A program made the translations under genes and the position numbers. Shown here in pieces: positions 10,455 to 21,095 of a stretch of DNA of 64,000 nucleotides. Where the stretch lies: NCBI GenBank assembly GCA_036250225.1, contig JAPZLL010000002.1:1550001-1614000 (forward strand), written 5' to 3'. Below the pieces are notes generated by a model. It saw only the letters and a list, made by a program, of their open reading frames with translations, was not told the origin of the DNA and searched no databases. Position 1 is the first letter of the stretch. Each line of letters begins with the position of its first letter. Source of the DNA: Cercophora sp. LCS_1 (Eukaryota > Ascomycota > Sordariomycetes > Sordariales > Lasiosphaeriaceae).

Positions 10455-11997
10455 TCATGTCACCACGGCCCGCCCTGATCCCGCACTCACGTTACTAGCA
10501 TGGGCCAACAAAAACTTGCAGCACGTCAAGGTCAACTTACAAGCCTTAGTCCAGTCGTCCAGTTTGCCCATGCCTCCCAGTCTGATGCTGTATTTACAAA
10601 TGGTATCGTCTACGATCTCATACGGGAGCCTGAGCGGATTCCCCGTTGACGCGGTCTCTTTCTCAACATGGGCTCCTAGTTGCGCCACGAGCTGGAGAAA
10701 TGCTGCCATGCCGGCATCAAATTTGCGATGCATGAATGTCAGACCCAGCGGTAAGTCGCCACTTGAGAATAGATCTAGCGCAGTTCGCTTTGGTGGCGGC
10801 GGCGGCGCGCTTGGTCTGTTGCCCAACCTGCTAGAGGACGGGGACACCTGCTCGAGGCGCATGATGCGTGATGTTGAGCCCATGGGAACTGGTTCGTAGC
10901 CTACAAATCGGTAGTTTAATTTGTCTGCTACCGTGACTAGCAGTAACAACGCATGCCCCCATGCCGCGTTGATCTCGGGCCAGTCGACGTTGTTCAAGGA
11001 GTCGCGTCCGAGGCGAAGACCGTTGATGGTGGCAAAGCTGCCGTCGTGGCTTATGCAAAAGGTGTCATTGTAGACGTTGCTACGCTGGAGCTTTTCCAGC
11101 TGGCGGCTGTCGTGATCAAAGCCCGAGTTGACACTGTCGCGCTCTTCCTGGAAGGCAAAAAGGCGGGATGAAAAGGCGTTGCGCTCGCGCCAGAAGGCCT
11201 CTTCCTGAGCATCAAGGTCCTTGGAAGAGCTATCCAGAGCGGCATATTCATCGTCGAGGGATTCTTTTTCTTTCTCGAGCTGAATGAGTAGCTCTAGGGC
11301 TTCGGCTTCGGCTTTTTTCGCATCTTGAGTGGCCTTTTCTTGGGCTTTGAGCTCTTCGTCGGTTGGGGCGTTGGCTTGGTTTTCCTTGAGGAAGTTGACA
11401 TAGGCGTCTCGTTCCCGGGTTACCGACTCTTTCCGTTTTTGCATCTCGTCGACGAGGACCTCTGTACAGTCGACGCAAACAGGGTGGTCGATGTCGGAGC
11501 GGGCCGAGAGGATCTCAAACAGTTTGGTGATGCGCTCCATTTCGTACGATTTGGTATGTTCATCTTCGTCGTTTGCGCCATCGTTGCCTGTTGGAGGCGA
11601 GGACGAGTTGGGGGGCTGTGGAACACGCTGTAGACCGCTGGTAGGCGGTACTATCTGGGATTCGGTGAGATAGATGAAGGACATGGAGTTGTCGCGTGGC
11701 CCATCCCCCCTCCCCGGGCCACTGTGTCTCTTAAACGTGGGCTGCATGGTGTCGCGAGAGATGCGATCGTAAATCGCCTTTGAAGCGGCGTGTTGGGCGT
11801 AAAGGGGTCGAGATATGGGCGGCGGTTTTCTCGGTTGCTGTTGCGAATGTGTGGCTGTAGTTAGATTCGTTAGCCGGCGAGGTCACAAGTCGGGGTTGGT
11901 TGCTGAACGTGCCGACAAGCAAGTCGTAGGCCGCCGGGTTCAGATACTCTAAAGAGCTGTCGAGCCTAAGCGGTGTGCGACACTTTTGGCAGATCAT
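10455..11997 (-). CDS. atg6: autophagy protein Atg6/Vps30 (Beclin 1)
   Basis: It is a subunit of the class III PI3-kinase complexes that make PI3P for autophagosome formation and vacuolar sorting. Exon 1 is 11997-11887 and exon 2 is 11837-10455, with a 49-nt intron (GTGACC...CAACAG), giving 497 residues. The N-terminus MICQKCRTPLRLDSS carries the CxxC typical of fungal Atg6. SFIYLTES follows around residue 90. A long charged coiled coil runs from about 170 to 270, and the C-terminal BARA domain includes YNDTFCISHDG, FATINGLRLGR and LTLTCCKFLLAHASN. The intron was placed because the frame changes between the conserved N-terminus and the IYDRISRD block. A GTGAGT just before the stop (about 10497) could be a donor to a short alternative last exon, so the last 10-25 residues are less certain. 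Confidence 0.93.
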
Positions 11998-12360
11998 CTT
12001 TGGGGGCTTTGGCCATGTTGTGACATGATAAGCTTCAATGGGGCACCGAGCTTTGGAGGTTGCGGGTTGCAGGTTTTGGGTTGAGAGAGCTCAAGCGGCT
12101 CGAGGCGGCTGACGACATTGGCAGGTCCCCGCGACAACGGAACCCTGGCACAGTGTCCGTTGTGCCGATAGCAGCCCTGCATACAGTGCATGTTTCTTAT
12201 CACGCCCGCCAGACGCGTCGCCCAATTCAATTTACGCGACCATTTTGAGGTGAGCTTCGGAGCATGCGAGACAACTCCTCCACCTACCTTGGAACCTGCA
12301 AGGGCCGCCACCACCGCGACTCACACCGCACGCGAGTATTCCGCCGGAAATGTGGGCGTT
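11998..12360. promoter_or_regulatory. bidirectional promoter region ATG6/SCM3
   Basis: This 363-bp region separates divergent starts. The SCM3 frame stays open upstream to an ATG at 12190, so part of this region could be coding if that ATG is used. No specific element was recognised. Confidence 0.5.
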
Positions 12361-15306
12361 ATGGAACCGCCGGTCAAGAGATCTAGGGTTGGCCCCTCGC
12401 CATTTGACAACGAGCCCGACGACGACGAGCTCAACTCGCGCCCCGAGGAGGTGAACGCACGACGAGATCCCGGCTACCAACTTCAAAAGTCTCGAGCATT
12501 CGCGGCATTCAAGCTCAAGTCGGCCTTTGAGCGCATTTTCGAAAAATACGAGAAGGATTTCGCAGGCGTGGGCGACGAGATAGATCTACGAACCGGGGAA
12601 ATCGTTGTCAACAATGGTCATATCCAGTCCCTCAAAACGGTCCAGCTGAACGCCCCGGAGGACGAGCAGGATGAAGAGGTAGATGAGGAAGAAAGGATTC
12701 TCCGGGGCAGGCCGGACAACCGCTTGAGCCTCATGGCGCGGAATCCAATGCCTCTGGCCTTGCAGCCTCGACCTCCCTTCTCTCCAGCGTCTTGGGGTGG
12801 GGGACCACAGCTCATGGGGGCCCCTCTGCTATCGAGCATATTACATTCAGGGCAGATGCAATTCGGGAACCGCCCTGTGTCAGTGCACTATGGTGCGCCG
12901 AGCCCGATGCACTCCTTCGACCCGGCGTGGAGTGCACCTGAGCTCCCCTCTAGCGCTTTTGGAACAGGTTTCCAACCGGTGCTTGTACCGCGGACCAAGG
13001 GAAAGATGAGGCAGATTCTAGCTTCCGGTGCTGAGGACGATAATGAGGACGATCTCTTACTGGGTGTGGCGGCAACCAGCTCGGCTAAAACCGCAGGTCG
13101 AGAGACGGCGGCGGCACAACGACCATCAAGCCCCATTAAGCTCACGGGAACGCCTGTTAGACCGAAAGAATCCTCGGTGGACTCTCAGTCAACAAAACCT
13201 CCTGAGAGTGCACGCAGGGAGCCCGCTAAAGTGTCTGGAATTTCGAGGAACGCAACGGTAAAAGCTGGATCGAAGCAAAAACGGACGCCAAAGTCACCCA
13301 TAGACATTGGCGAGCTCCATTCTAGCCCTTTGCCCATTGTCGGCTCTACACGTGCGACTTCGACACAAAACAACAATGCGCTTGCGTCCCTTACGCTGGA
13401 AACCCCGGGTTCTGAGAGGCCAGCGGCATCCGAGGCCCTGGAGCTTGAGAATGCAAAGAGAACGCCCAATCACAAGGTCTCTAAGAAAAGAAAAAAAACA
13501 ATGCTCAGCAGGAGTTCCCAGAATACACCACTCTTAGCTACTGCGGTGCCAATCTCTTCGCCACGGGAAAGCTCAGAGTCTGACCTTTATTACAATCCTT
13601 CCCGACCAAACGGAAACCTTCTATCGAAGCCGAGCAACCAAAAGCTTAGGGTCGAGATCGGCAGACTTAGTGCAGCTGACATCTCTTCATACGCTGCTGT
13701 TATCCCTGAGGCAAGCCCCGAGCCCCAAAATGCAGAGCTCATGCAGCTAAACCAAACTGGGGCGGAATTCTCGGAAGGACTGGACAAAGATAAAGCAGAA
13801 GAGAGTGTTGTGCTTGAAGGTGATGCCGCAGCTCAGGCAGAAAACAGCCCCTCTGTATTCGAAAACAATGCCAACCAGGCGGAAAGACCTGATGACCATG
13901 GATCGGGCGCGGCTGAGGTGTTTTCGCGGAACACCATGGATCCTTCATATGCGTTTTCCGATGAAGATGAGCCGCTTCTCTCGAGAAGGAAAAGAGGATC
14001 GTATTCCACAACTGCCACGGTGCTTGACGAGAGGCCGCCGAACGAACCACCAAACGAACCACCAATAGCAACCCCCAAAGCCTCTTCACTGTCCAAGAAA
14101 CCACGGAGGAAGAACAAAGTTGTCCAAAAAGACTACCAACTCTCTAACATCGGAGACAACAATGCGGAGTCATCGTCCGGGGCACCTCAGGAGACGCCGC
14201 CCCAAGTTGTGAATACGACACGCTTGAGGCACCCAGGATTGGAGGTGCCGAGTCTAGAGATTCCCTGCAGCGAGGGCGCAACTCCTGAAGTATCCTCCCA
14301 GCTGCGGACAGGCCGCGATGCGAGGAGTATCGTGTTATCACCAAACGACGACGCATCACTTGTTCTCGAATCCATTGAGCAATTTTGGGGTATGGTGTCG
14401 AGCGCTCCTGAATCATCACCCATCGTCACTTCAAGAAAACGAAAGCACCAACAAGCAGAAAGGAGAGGCGAAGAGAACCACTCTGTCTCCAGCGAACCAG
14501 AACTACCCAATCGTTCACCATCGGGATATCCGCTCGACCACATAATCCCTGAGACACCAGATCCCGAACCACGCTCATTGTCTCCACAAGCTGCCCTTCC
14601 ACAGCAGCCTTCCCCCGAACTCGGATTCGATGACGGTTCACATCAGAACTCTCCCATAGCGGTAGAAGAAATACCCCAACAAGATACAACAGCACACCGC
14701 CCCAACCCAGAGACGTCAGACAAGCCTGAAGATCTCCCGGCTCCGAAAACTACGAAAATATCCCAATCTGCTCCGAAAACTCCCTCCTCCAAATATGCCC
14801 GGCGCCTCTCCCGCCTCAACCCGGGATCCTCAGCTAGATCAGGTATTCTATCTCTCCTCTCCGACGACGAGGACGAGCTATCCCTAGGACCGGAGGATTT
14901 CACACCTTCAGGTAGCCGTCGACGACGACCGTCAGTTGAAAACGGCCCCAGCAGTGCCAGCCACATCCGGGCGTATCTGTCCTCATCCGCAAGAAGCACA
15001 TCCAAGCTCACCAAGCGCGGTGTCATTCTAGGCAGCAGCGGCCAAAAATCGCACCCACGAACGCCGGCAAGTAGGAGTCGATTTAGGCCATCGTATATTT
15101 CCAGGCAAAGCACCGGCAGGGTGTCAACGTTGGCTATCCGCGCTGGCGGAAACGGGTTGGGAGGCTTGATGCGTTTGGGGCCTCCACCAAGTCCGGTATC
15201 GAAGCTGGGGTCTGAGCTGATACGGACACCTGGGGGGCACATGCGGAGATGTGGCGAGGGTGATTTCAGATGTGATCGGGATTTTTGTTTTGTGTGTCTC
15301 CGCTAG
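12361..15306 (+). CDS. scm3: CENP-A (CenH3) chaperone Scm3/HJURP
   Basis: Scm3 deposits the centromeric histone H3 variant at centromeres. The frame is uninterrupted. I chose ATG 12361 (MEPPVKRSRVG), which gives 981 residues; an in-frame ATG at 12190 would add 57 residues that look non-conserved. The Scm3 domain lies at about residues 38-92, with SRAFAAFKLKSAFERIFEKY, an acidic turn and EIDLRTGEIVVNNGHI. The long middle is disordered and rich in Ser, Pro, Glu and KR clusters (PVKRSR, KVSKKRKKT, SRKRKHQ) that suit nuclear import and DNA contact. The end has a Cys/His-containing block, RTPGGHMRRCGEGDFRCDRD, typical of filamentous fungal Scm3. The length, well above that of yeast Scm3, is normal for this group. 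Confidence 0.9.
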   Translation: MEPPVKRSRVGPSPFDNEPDDDELNSRPEEVNARRDPGYQLQKSRAFAAFKLKSAFERIFEKYEKDFAGVGDEIDLRTGEIVVNNGHIQSLKTVQLNAPEDEQDEEVDEEERILRGRPDNRLSLMARNPMPLALQPRPPFSPASWGGGPQLMGAPLLSSILHSGQMQFGNRPVSVHYGAPSPMHSFDPAWSAPELPSSAFGTGFQPVLVPRTKGKMRQILASGAEDDNEDDLLLGVAATSSAKTAGRETAAAQRPSSPIKLTGTPVRPKESSVDSQSTKPPESARREPAKVSGISRNATVKAGSKQKRTPKSPIDIGELHSSPLPIVGSTRATSTQNNNALASLTLETPGSERPAASEALELENAKRTPNHKVSKKRKKTMLSRSSQNTPLLATAVPISSPRESSESDLYYNPSRPNGNLLSKPSNQKLRVEIGRLSAADISSYAAVIPEASPEPQNAELMQLNQTGAEFSEGLDKDKAEESVVLEGDAAAQAENSPSVFENNANQAERPDDHGSGAAEVFSRNTMDPSYAFSDEDEPLLSRRKRGSYSTTATVLDERPPNEPPNEPPIATPKASSLSKKPRRKNKVVQKDYQLSNIGDNNAESSSGAPQETPPQVVNTTRLRHPGLEVPSLEIPCSEGATPEVSSQLRTGRDARSIVLSPNDDASLVLESIEQFWGMVSSAPESSPIVTSRKRKHQQAERRGEENHSVSSEPELPNRSPSGYPLDHIIPETPDPEPRSLSPQAALPQQPSPELGFDDGSHQNSPIAVEEIPQQDTTAHRPNPETSDKPEDLPAPKTTKISQSAPKTPSSKYARRLSRLNPGSSARSGILSLLSDDEDELSLGPEDFTPSGSRRRRPSVENGPSSASHIRAYLSSSARSTSKLTKRGVILGSSGQKSHPRTPASRSRFRPSYISRQSTGRVSTLAIRAGGNGLGGLMRLGPPPSPVSKLGSELIRTPGGHMRRCGEGDFRCDRDFCFVCLR

Positions 15307-16048
15307 ATAGGGATTACCAAGACGATGACCATACTAGTTAACGATATTTGTATGGTATCAGTATTATGATCTAGCGGGCCGATAAGCATATTGAAATCAA
15401 CAAAATGTTGAGTAAGGATTCCATCAATTAACTACCTCGTACTCCTACGCTCGGCTACTGCAGTGATGATCTTTGGCCTCTGTTCCTTTTCTGACGAGAA
15501 GACCAGGTCTGGTCTCCAATCGCGCAAGCTTCCCAATTTCAAACAAAAAAGACACGACGCACATATCGACAAACGCGTATGATATACCCAGACCAAGCAA
15601 GGACCGACTCCCGACCAACCGCTTTACCCCCTTGCCTCCCCAAACACCACAGGCAAGAAAACCCGCTGGAGACAAGTAAACAGCAAGAAAACCCAGGGGA
15701 CCACTTGGAAATTTTACCCTGTAAAAACACGCTGCTTCATCGTTTGTCTGCTAGGTACTACCTAACCCCATTGCCTAATCCTTCCGTTCCCTTTCCCAAA
15801 AGAACGCAAACATCAGGTAGGTCGACAGGCATGTATGGCTACATGCGCCCAAGATTTTGCCTCTCATCATAACCCGGAACAAGTTCGCCATATTTCCGTA
15901 TTCATAATGCATCAAGCCGCGTTTCTGAGGGACGAGTAGGGGGGCGTCACTTCGTTACACCAATGTGTGAGCCATATCGTCTGAGCTGAAGTCAGTGCCG
16001 ATTGGTAGGGCCAAGAGGCTCTAGAGGGTCATATTCCACGGGCACAGA
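15307..16048. other. convergent intergenic region
   Basis: This 742-bp gap lies between the 3' ends of SCM3 and the CK2 alpha gene. Short open frames at 15445-15872 overlap on both strands without domains. It probably consists of 3' UTRs and terminators. Confidence 0.5.
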
Positions 16049-17285
16049 CTACGTGTGAGTAGGACCAGTGAGATACTGCTGCAGCGTAGCCTCGTCACGG
16101 ATAGGAGCGAAATACGGGTGAGCCTGGGCCTCCTTTGCAGTGAGACGCTCCTGTAAAAATGTCAGCGTTGGCGCATCGCCAAAAATCACAGCAGCTACAT
16201 ACCGCGTGGTCGTATCGGAGAAGCTTATCCAGGAAGTCGATGGCTTCATTACTCACGAATCTCTGGTTCTCCGAGTTGACGAAGCTGTGCCAGGGCTTCT
16301 TTTGGAAGCGGCCGAGAATGTCGTCGTACTGGGCATCGAGCTCTATCTCGTACTTGTCCAAGTAATCGAACAGGTCATCCGTGCCGAGAACCTTGGCGAT
16401 CTTGACGAGTTGATCGGAGTTGCTGTTGCCGTGGAAGAAAGGCTCCTTGCGGAAGATCATGGATGCAAACATGGCACCCAGGCTCCACATGTCCAGACTG
16501 TAGTCGTACTCCTGGAAGTCGACCAAGAGCTCGGGGCCTTTGAAGTAACGCGAAGCGACGCGAACGTTATATTCGGTGCCAGGGTGGTAGAACTCGGCGA
16601 GGCCCCAGTCGATCAGGCGCAGCTAATGAGCAGTCAGAAAAGCTTCGGAAGGCATTTCCAGAGAAAAAAAAGACTTACCTTTCTGTTCTCATGATCGATC
16701 ATAACGTTATGAGGTTTCACATCGCGGTGCATGATGCCCTTGCTGTGGCAGAAATCGAGTGCCTTGAGGAGTTCGAAGATGTAGTAGCGGACATCGATGT
16801 CCTGAAACTTAGGGTAAAGGCTTCTGAAATCGGTGTTGTTGACATACTCGAATATCAACGAAGGGGTTTTGCTCTGCGACAGGGCGCCAGGTTAGTAACC
16901 GAGTCAGACGAGCATTCGGCCGAGGAACACACCTGGGAGTCGCGCACAACATCCAGCAGGGCCACGACATTGGGACCACCGGCCAGATTCTGCAGGATCT
17001 TGATCTCGCGCTTGATCTTCTTCTTCTTGACCGGCTTCAGCACTTTGACCACGCATTTCTGGTAGTTGACCACGTTGATGCCCTCGAACACCTCAGAGTA
17101 CTTTCCTCGGCCTGTCGAGAAGAAAAAATGTCAGCACAGATCGGCAGCCCGGAACGTAAAAAAAGCATACCAATCTTGCGAACCACCTCGTAGTTCTCCA
17201 AGACGCCCCAGCTGATGTTGACACTGTCGTAGTCCCAGTATGCGCGAGGCATGTTCTGGTTGACGTCGGCGTAGACGCGGGCCAT
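16049..17285 (-). CDS. cka1: casein kinase 2 catalytic subunit alpha
   Basis: This is the catalytic subunit of the constitutive acidophilic Ser/Thr kinase CK2, found in nucleus and cytoplasm. Exons 17285-17171, 17111-16933, 16873-16679, 16622-16203 and 16150-16049 join in frame to 336 residues, the usual length for CK2 alpha. Visible kinase features are the glycine loop GRGKYSEVF, the basic cluster KPVKKKKIKREIKIL that recognises acidic substrates, the catalytic loop HRDVKPHN (Asp149), DWG in place of DFG (Asp168, characteristic of CK2), and GPELLVD in the activation segment. The four introns are about 52-60 nt. It is divergent from the J-protein gene at 18009. Confidence 0.97.
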
Positions 17286-18008
17286 GGTGACAACGCCCGG
17301 ATCGCGCGAAAATGCGCGTCGCACTGTCAAGTTTGTACGTTGGGTGATATTCGATGAAAGAGTCGCCGAGTCCGGGGGGAGGCGGCCCTTTAATTGTCGG
17401 ACGGGGGACTGCACACGGCGGAAGCAGGTGTGGTGGTGAGGGGCACCAAGAAATGGCCGGAAAGGGCCCAGTCTTTTTCAGCGATAAAAGCCCCAGTTGC
17501 TCCACGCAGCCGCGCGACTGCGCGTTTGCGCTTGTGATAAGGTGTCTTATCGCTCCTAGCGTCGCCTGGGGCTCAGTGTGACTGTGGGGCAAACCGATGG
17601 CCTGGGCTTCTCATGCGCTTGGGCAATCACCACCTGCAACAAAGGGTCAACTAAAGCCAACTCAAAGCCTGCCTGATTTCCGCCGTCTCTGCCTTACAAT
17701 ACGCCAGATGCCTGCTTCCTTCGTATTGAGACAGAACTTGTAGAGCGCCACATGCTTGTTTTCTCGCATCCATCTTTCCGAGATGTTTCGTGGATGACCA
17801 GCACTGAAAATCCGTGGGATATGGGAGCGCGGTAACCCTGCCGATATGTCGCACCATTATTGCTCATCCATGCGAGCCATGGACAGGACGTGGCAGCGGT
17901 CAAATTCCCGGTAGGGTGATTGACGGATTTCCAGTGTTGCTCTTTGCAACATCGTAACCTTCTGTTTTCATCAAGATCTCGCGACTTGCCCCATCACCAG
18001 ACCAAAAA
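17286..18008. promoter_or_regulatory. divergent region between CK2 alpha and J-protein genes
   Basis: This 723-bp gap contains both promoters and 5' leaders. No protein domain is seen in its short frames. No specific regulatory motif could be assigned with confidence. Confidence 0.5.
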
Positions 18009-20357
18009 ATGAGCGATGCCCGGTCGCGTCGGCTTCCGTCAGGTGCCTATGAAGACACCGGCTCACTCCGTGGAGGATATACACATGGATCGATCAATCG
18101 CCTGAGACCTGCGGATTCAAGGGTCAGTCTCCGTAACGAATTTGCAGCTACCCGGAAGGAGTACGAGTTCGGCTTTGATGACGCCTCGTTCATGGATAAC
18201 TCCACGGTTGCTTCCGAAGCTATATGGAGCTCTGAACGTGATGGCCCGGTGGTGGGACCAGACATTCGATCTGCGAACAGTGTCTACAGGGACTACTACG
18301 AGTTGTTATGCTTGCCAAGGGATCCATCGCTGTCTCCTGATGAGATTCAAAGGGCTTTCTACCGCCTCGCCCATGTGCTATCTGTCGACAAGCAGCCTCC
18401 GCGCTTACAGGGTGCTGCCGCCCTGAACCTTGGCCTTGCGCAGGCCGCCTTTGAGACGTTGATCGAGCCATGCAGGAGGATTGGCTATGATCTGTCGGCG
18501 GTCAGCGAAGATGACTCGGATGGGGCCGAGTTCGCCGTCGAGGGAGAGTTGAGCGGGCCGGGCAGTAGCGATGCCTATGAGAAAGCACTGAGAGATCAAT
18601 ACCTTCTCTTGGCTCAGGGTGGCATTCGATCAACCACTGACCTGGGACTTCGGCTCGAGGCAGGATCATCAGTCTGCTCTCCCCGACACGCCCAACGACA
18701 CAGACCCAGCCTAGGCATGCTAGACTTTTCAATCAGACAATCCGCGACAGCAAAGATCCAAGCGCTCCATGAGCCAATCGAGAGGACGGCTGCGCTATTT
18801 CTCAATATCGCTGACAAGCATTATGGGCCCGTGAAGCTGCAACACCTTCGCTTTGCGGACCCCGTTGTCACAGTCACTGGGGCGGCGCATGGGCTTCTAG
18901 ACGAACCATTCAAGCTCGCACCGATTCTCCTCGACCGCTACCAACCTCCCGGGCCGTCAGTGCATGGCCGCAGACGTCTCGAGCAACTACTGGCATCACG
19001 TTTCCTTCCGGTCCTTAATCTGACCATTCGGCAAGAGATATCATGGCAGGACCCTCAGCTCAAAGCGCAACAAACATCGACTCACAAACCGTTACCCGAT
19101 GCTGTCGTTGAGCAGGAGGTTGAGCTTCTGCCACACCCGTCCACCACTCTCCGAATCGGTCATTCCGTAGAGCTGCAAGGAATCAAGGAACCGCTAAATG
19201 TTGAGATATCTGCGTACAAAGCATTCAGGCACTCCAGCTCGCTTGCCCCCAGCCTTGGACTCGCCGTCCACCACAACACGGGTCCGGGATCGGCATTTCT
19301 TGTAGCGGATGCGGGAGACTGGCGATTTTGGCCGTCAAAAGAATGTAGAGACCTAACCAGCTTTTCGAGAGCCACAGGTCGCTTCTCACAGGCGGTTGAT
19401 CCATTCCGCCTTGCACCAACCGTCGAGGCAGGGTATGCCTTTGGTACCCACAGAATGGGTGTCCAATCCGAACGCCCTTTTACCAAGCCAAGCAGCCGGG
19501 GCGTTAGCGGTATGGACCGAGACCTGGAAGACCACAACCGCACTGGTCCTTGGACAGTGTCCGTTGGCGCATCATCGGGCATAGCAGCAACCTACCTCCG
19601 ATACGGCAGAGATATCTTCTCGTCCCTAACAGGGAAACCCAACAAGAAAAGGAACATCCGAGCCGAGATGGAGCTGGCAAGTAGCACGCAGCGGGATTTC
19701 TTCATGGCATTCCGCGCTTTGAAACGGATCGGGAGGTTTTCCAAAGCCGGACTTGAGTTGGGCCTGACCCCCAACAATATTCACTTGTCTCTGTACTGGT
19801 CGCGTCTTGGTCAGCGAATCAGCTTACCCTTCATGGTAGTGAGGAGAGCTAGCCTCAGCACCCGGTTCATGTTTTGGGCAACTGTGGTTCCCTTTGCGGC
19901 ATTCGCTGCGGTTGAACTCGTGTATCGACAGCTCAGACTGAGGAAGGCAAAGAAGAAAGAGGTAACAGGGAAAGCTTCGCTTGGGTCGAGCAAGGAGGAC
20001 CTGCAAAAATACATTGCAAAAAGGAGGGCCGAGGCAGACGAGCTGACCGTCATTCTCGCAACGGGTGTGGAACCGAGACAAAATAAAGAACGTCAAGGAG
20101 GAGGCTTGGTGATTCTCAGTGCAAAATATGGCGTCAAGGATGCACCGCCAGATGAGATTGCCGACGTGACTATTGCAGTAGCAGCTTTGGTGGATAATGG
20201 TAAGCTAGCGATCCCAAAGGGAATGAGGAAGAGTCGGCTATTGGGATTTTGGGACCCAGCGCCTTTTGGTACCAAGGTGCTGAGGGTGAGGTATGTGTAC
20301 CAGGACAAAGAGTGCACGGTTGAGGTGAGCGGAAACGACGAGTTGAGGCTGCCATAG
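18009..20357 (+). CDS. DNAJC11-like J-protein (DUF3395), degenerate HPD
   Basis: The single exon encodes 782 residues. A J-domain-like region spans about residues 92-165 (YRDYYELLCLPRDPSLSPDE, then RAFYRLAHVLSVDK). The C-terminal 150 residues match the DUF3395 domain of DNAJC11, with VSYGVKDAPP-like ILSAKYGVKDAPPDEIADVT and GFWDPAPFGTKVLRVRY. A hydrophobic segment near residues 618-636 (FMFWATVVPFAAFAAVELVY) is a likely membrane anchor. DNAJC11 proteins associate with the mitochondrial MICOS/sorting complex and cristae organisation, so a mitochondrial outer-membrane role is inferred. The HPD tripeptide needed to stimulate Hsp70 is replaced by SVD, so Hsp70 co-chaperone activity is doubtful. 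The middle region probably contains a beta-rich barrel-like part, as in the family. Confidence 0.85.
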   Translation: MSDARSRRLPSGAYEDTGSLRGGYTHGSINRLRPADSRVSLRNEFAATRKEYEFGFDDASFMDNSTVASEAIWSSERDGPVVGPDIRSANSVYRDYYELLCLPRDPSLSPDEIQRAFYRLAHVLSVDKQPPRLQGAAALNLGLAQAAFETLIEPCRRIGYDLSAVSEDDSDGAEFAVEGELSGPGSSDAYEKALRDQYLLLAQGGIRSTTDLGLRLEAGSSVCSPRHAQRHRPSLGMLDFSIRQSATAKIQALHEPIERTAALFLNIADKHYGPVKLQHLRFADPVVTVTGAAHGLLDEPFKLAPILLDRYQPPGPSVHGRRRLEQLLASRFLPVLNLTIRQEISWQDPQLKAQQTSTHKPLPDAVVEQEVELLPHPSTTLRIGHSVELQGIKEPLNVEISAYKAFRHSSSLAPSLGLAVHHNTGPGSAFLVADAGDWRFWPSKECRDLTSFSRATGRFSQAVDPFRLAPTVEAGYAFGTHRMGVQSERPFTKPSSRGVSGMDRDLEDHNRTGPWTVSVGASSGIAATYLRYGRDIFSSLTGKPNKKRNIRAEMELASSTQRDFFMAFRALKRIGRFSKAGLELGLTPNNIHLSLYWSRLGQRISLPFMVVRRASLSTRFMFWATVVPFAAFAAVELVYRQLRLRKAKKKEVTGKASLGSSKEDLQKYIAKRRAEADELTVILATGVEPRQNKERQGGGLVILSAKYGVKDAPPDEIADVTIAVAALVDNGKLAIPKGMRKSRLLGFWDPAPFGTKVLRVRYVYQDKECTVEVSGNDELRLP

Positions 20358-21095
20358 GATGGGTGATGATTGATGTTGATGAGAGATGATGAGGCCTTGA
20401 CAGATCAATGAGAACAGCTTTCGTTCGAGATGGCTTGATGACAGATAATATCGGCTGACGCTGCATGAATGACCTCACCTGCCAGGCTCATTTTCCAGCA
20501 GGCATAACAGTGATTTCATGGCCTGTGGAATATTACCTGGTGACGTTTAACCCCTTGGAGAGCTCCTTCCTCGATGATAAATTAACCTTATCCATACGGC
20601 AAGAGCCACCAAGGTATCCAGTTACATCATACTCAGATTTTCATATCTTCCACACATATCCCCGCCGTCTCACAATTTCCCTGTGATCCATCAACACGAC
20701 TGCCATCACCAATCTACAATACACCCCCCTTCCCCAAATAAACGGGACATTATCGCTAGCCGGGCAATCACGTTCGGATTTCCGGGGGACTCTATGGGCC
20801 GCGACAAAACAGTCGAAGAAGGAAAGGACGGCATTTCCTGGTGAAACAATATTCCCGGAATTTCAACTTGATCAACGAGACCTGGGAGAGCGAACTGTGG
20901 ATTTATGTCGCCTTGACCCTATTCGCAAAAGATATCCACAAGAACCTCAGAATAATCGAAATACTTACATCAGCGTCGAGATATACAAGCAACTTGCTGC
21001 TTCCTCCCTTTGTGTATACCCCTGGTGTAGCTTCACCACATGCCCAGATGATAAAGGGGCCAGGATCTCAGACAAGAGGCCCCGGCTTCCACTCT
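20358..21095. other. convergent intergenic region
   Basis: This 738-bp gap lies between the J-protein and endoglucanase 3' ends. It is relatively AT-rich around 20500-20760. No domain-bearing frame or RNA gene was recognised. Confidence 0.5.
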
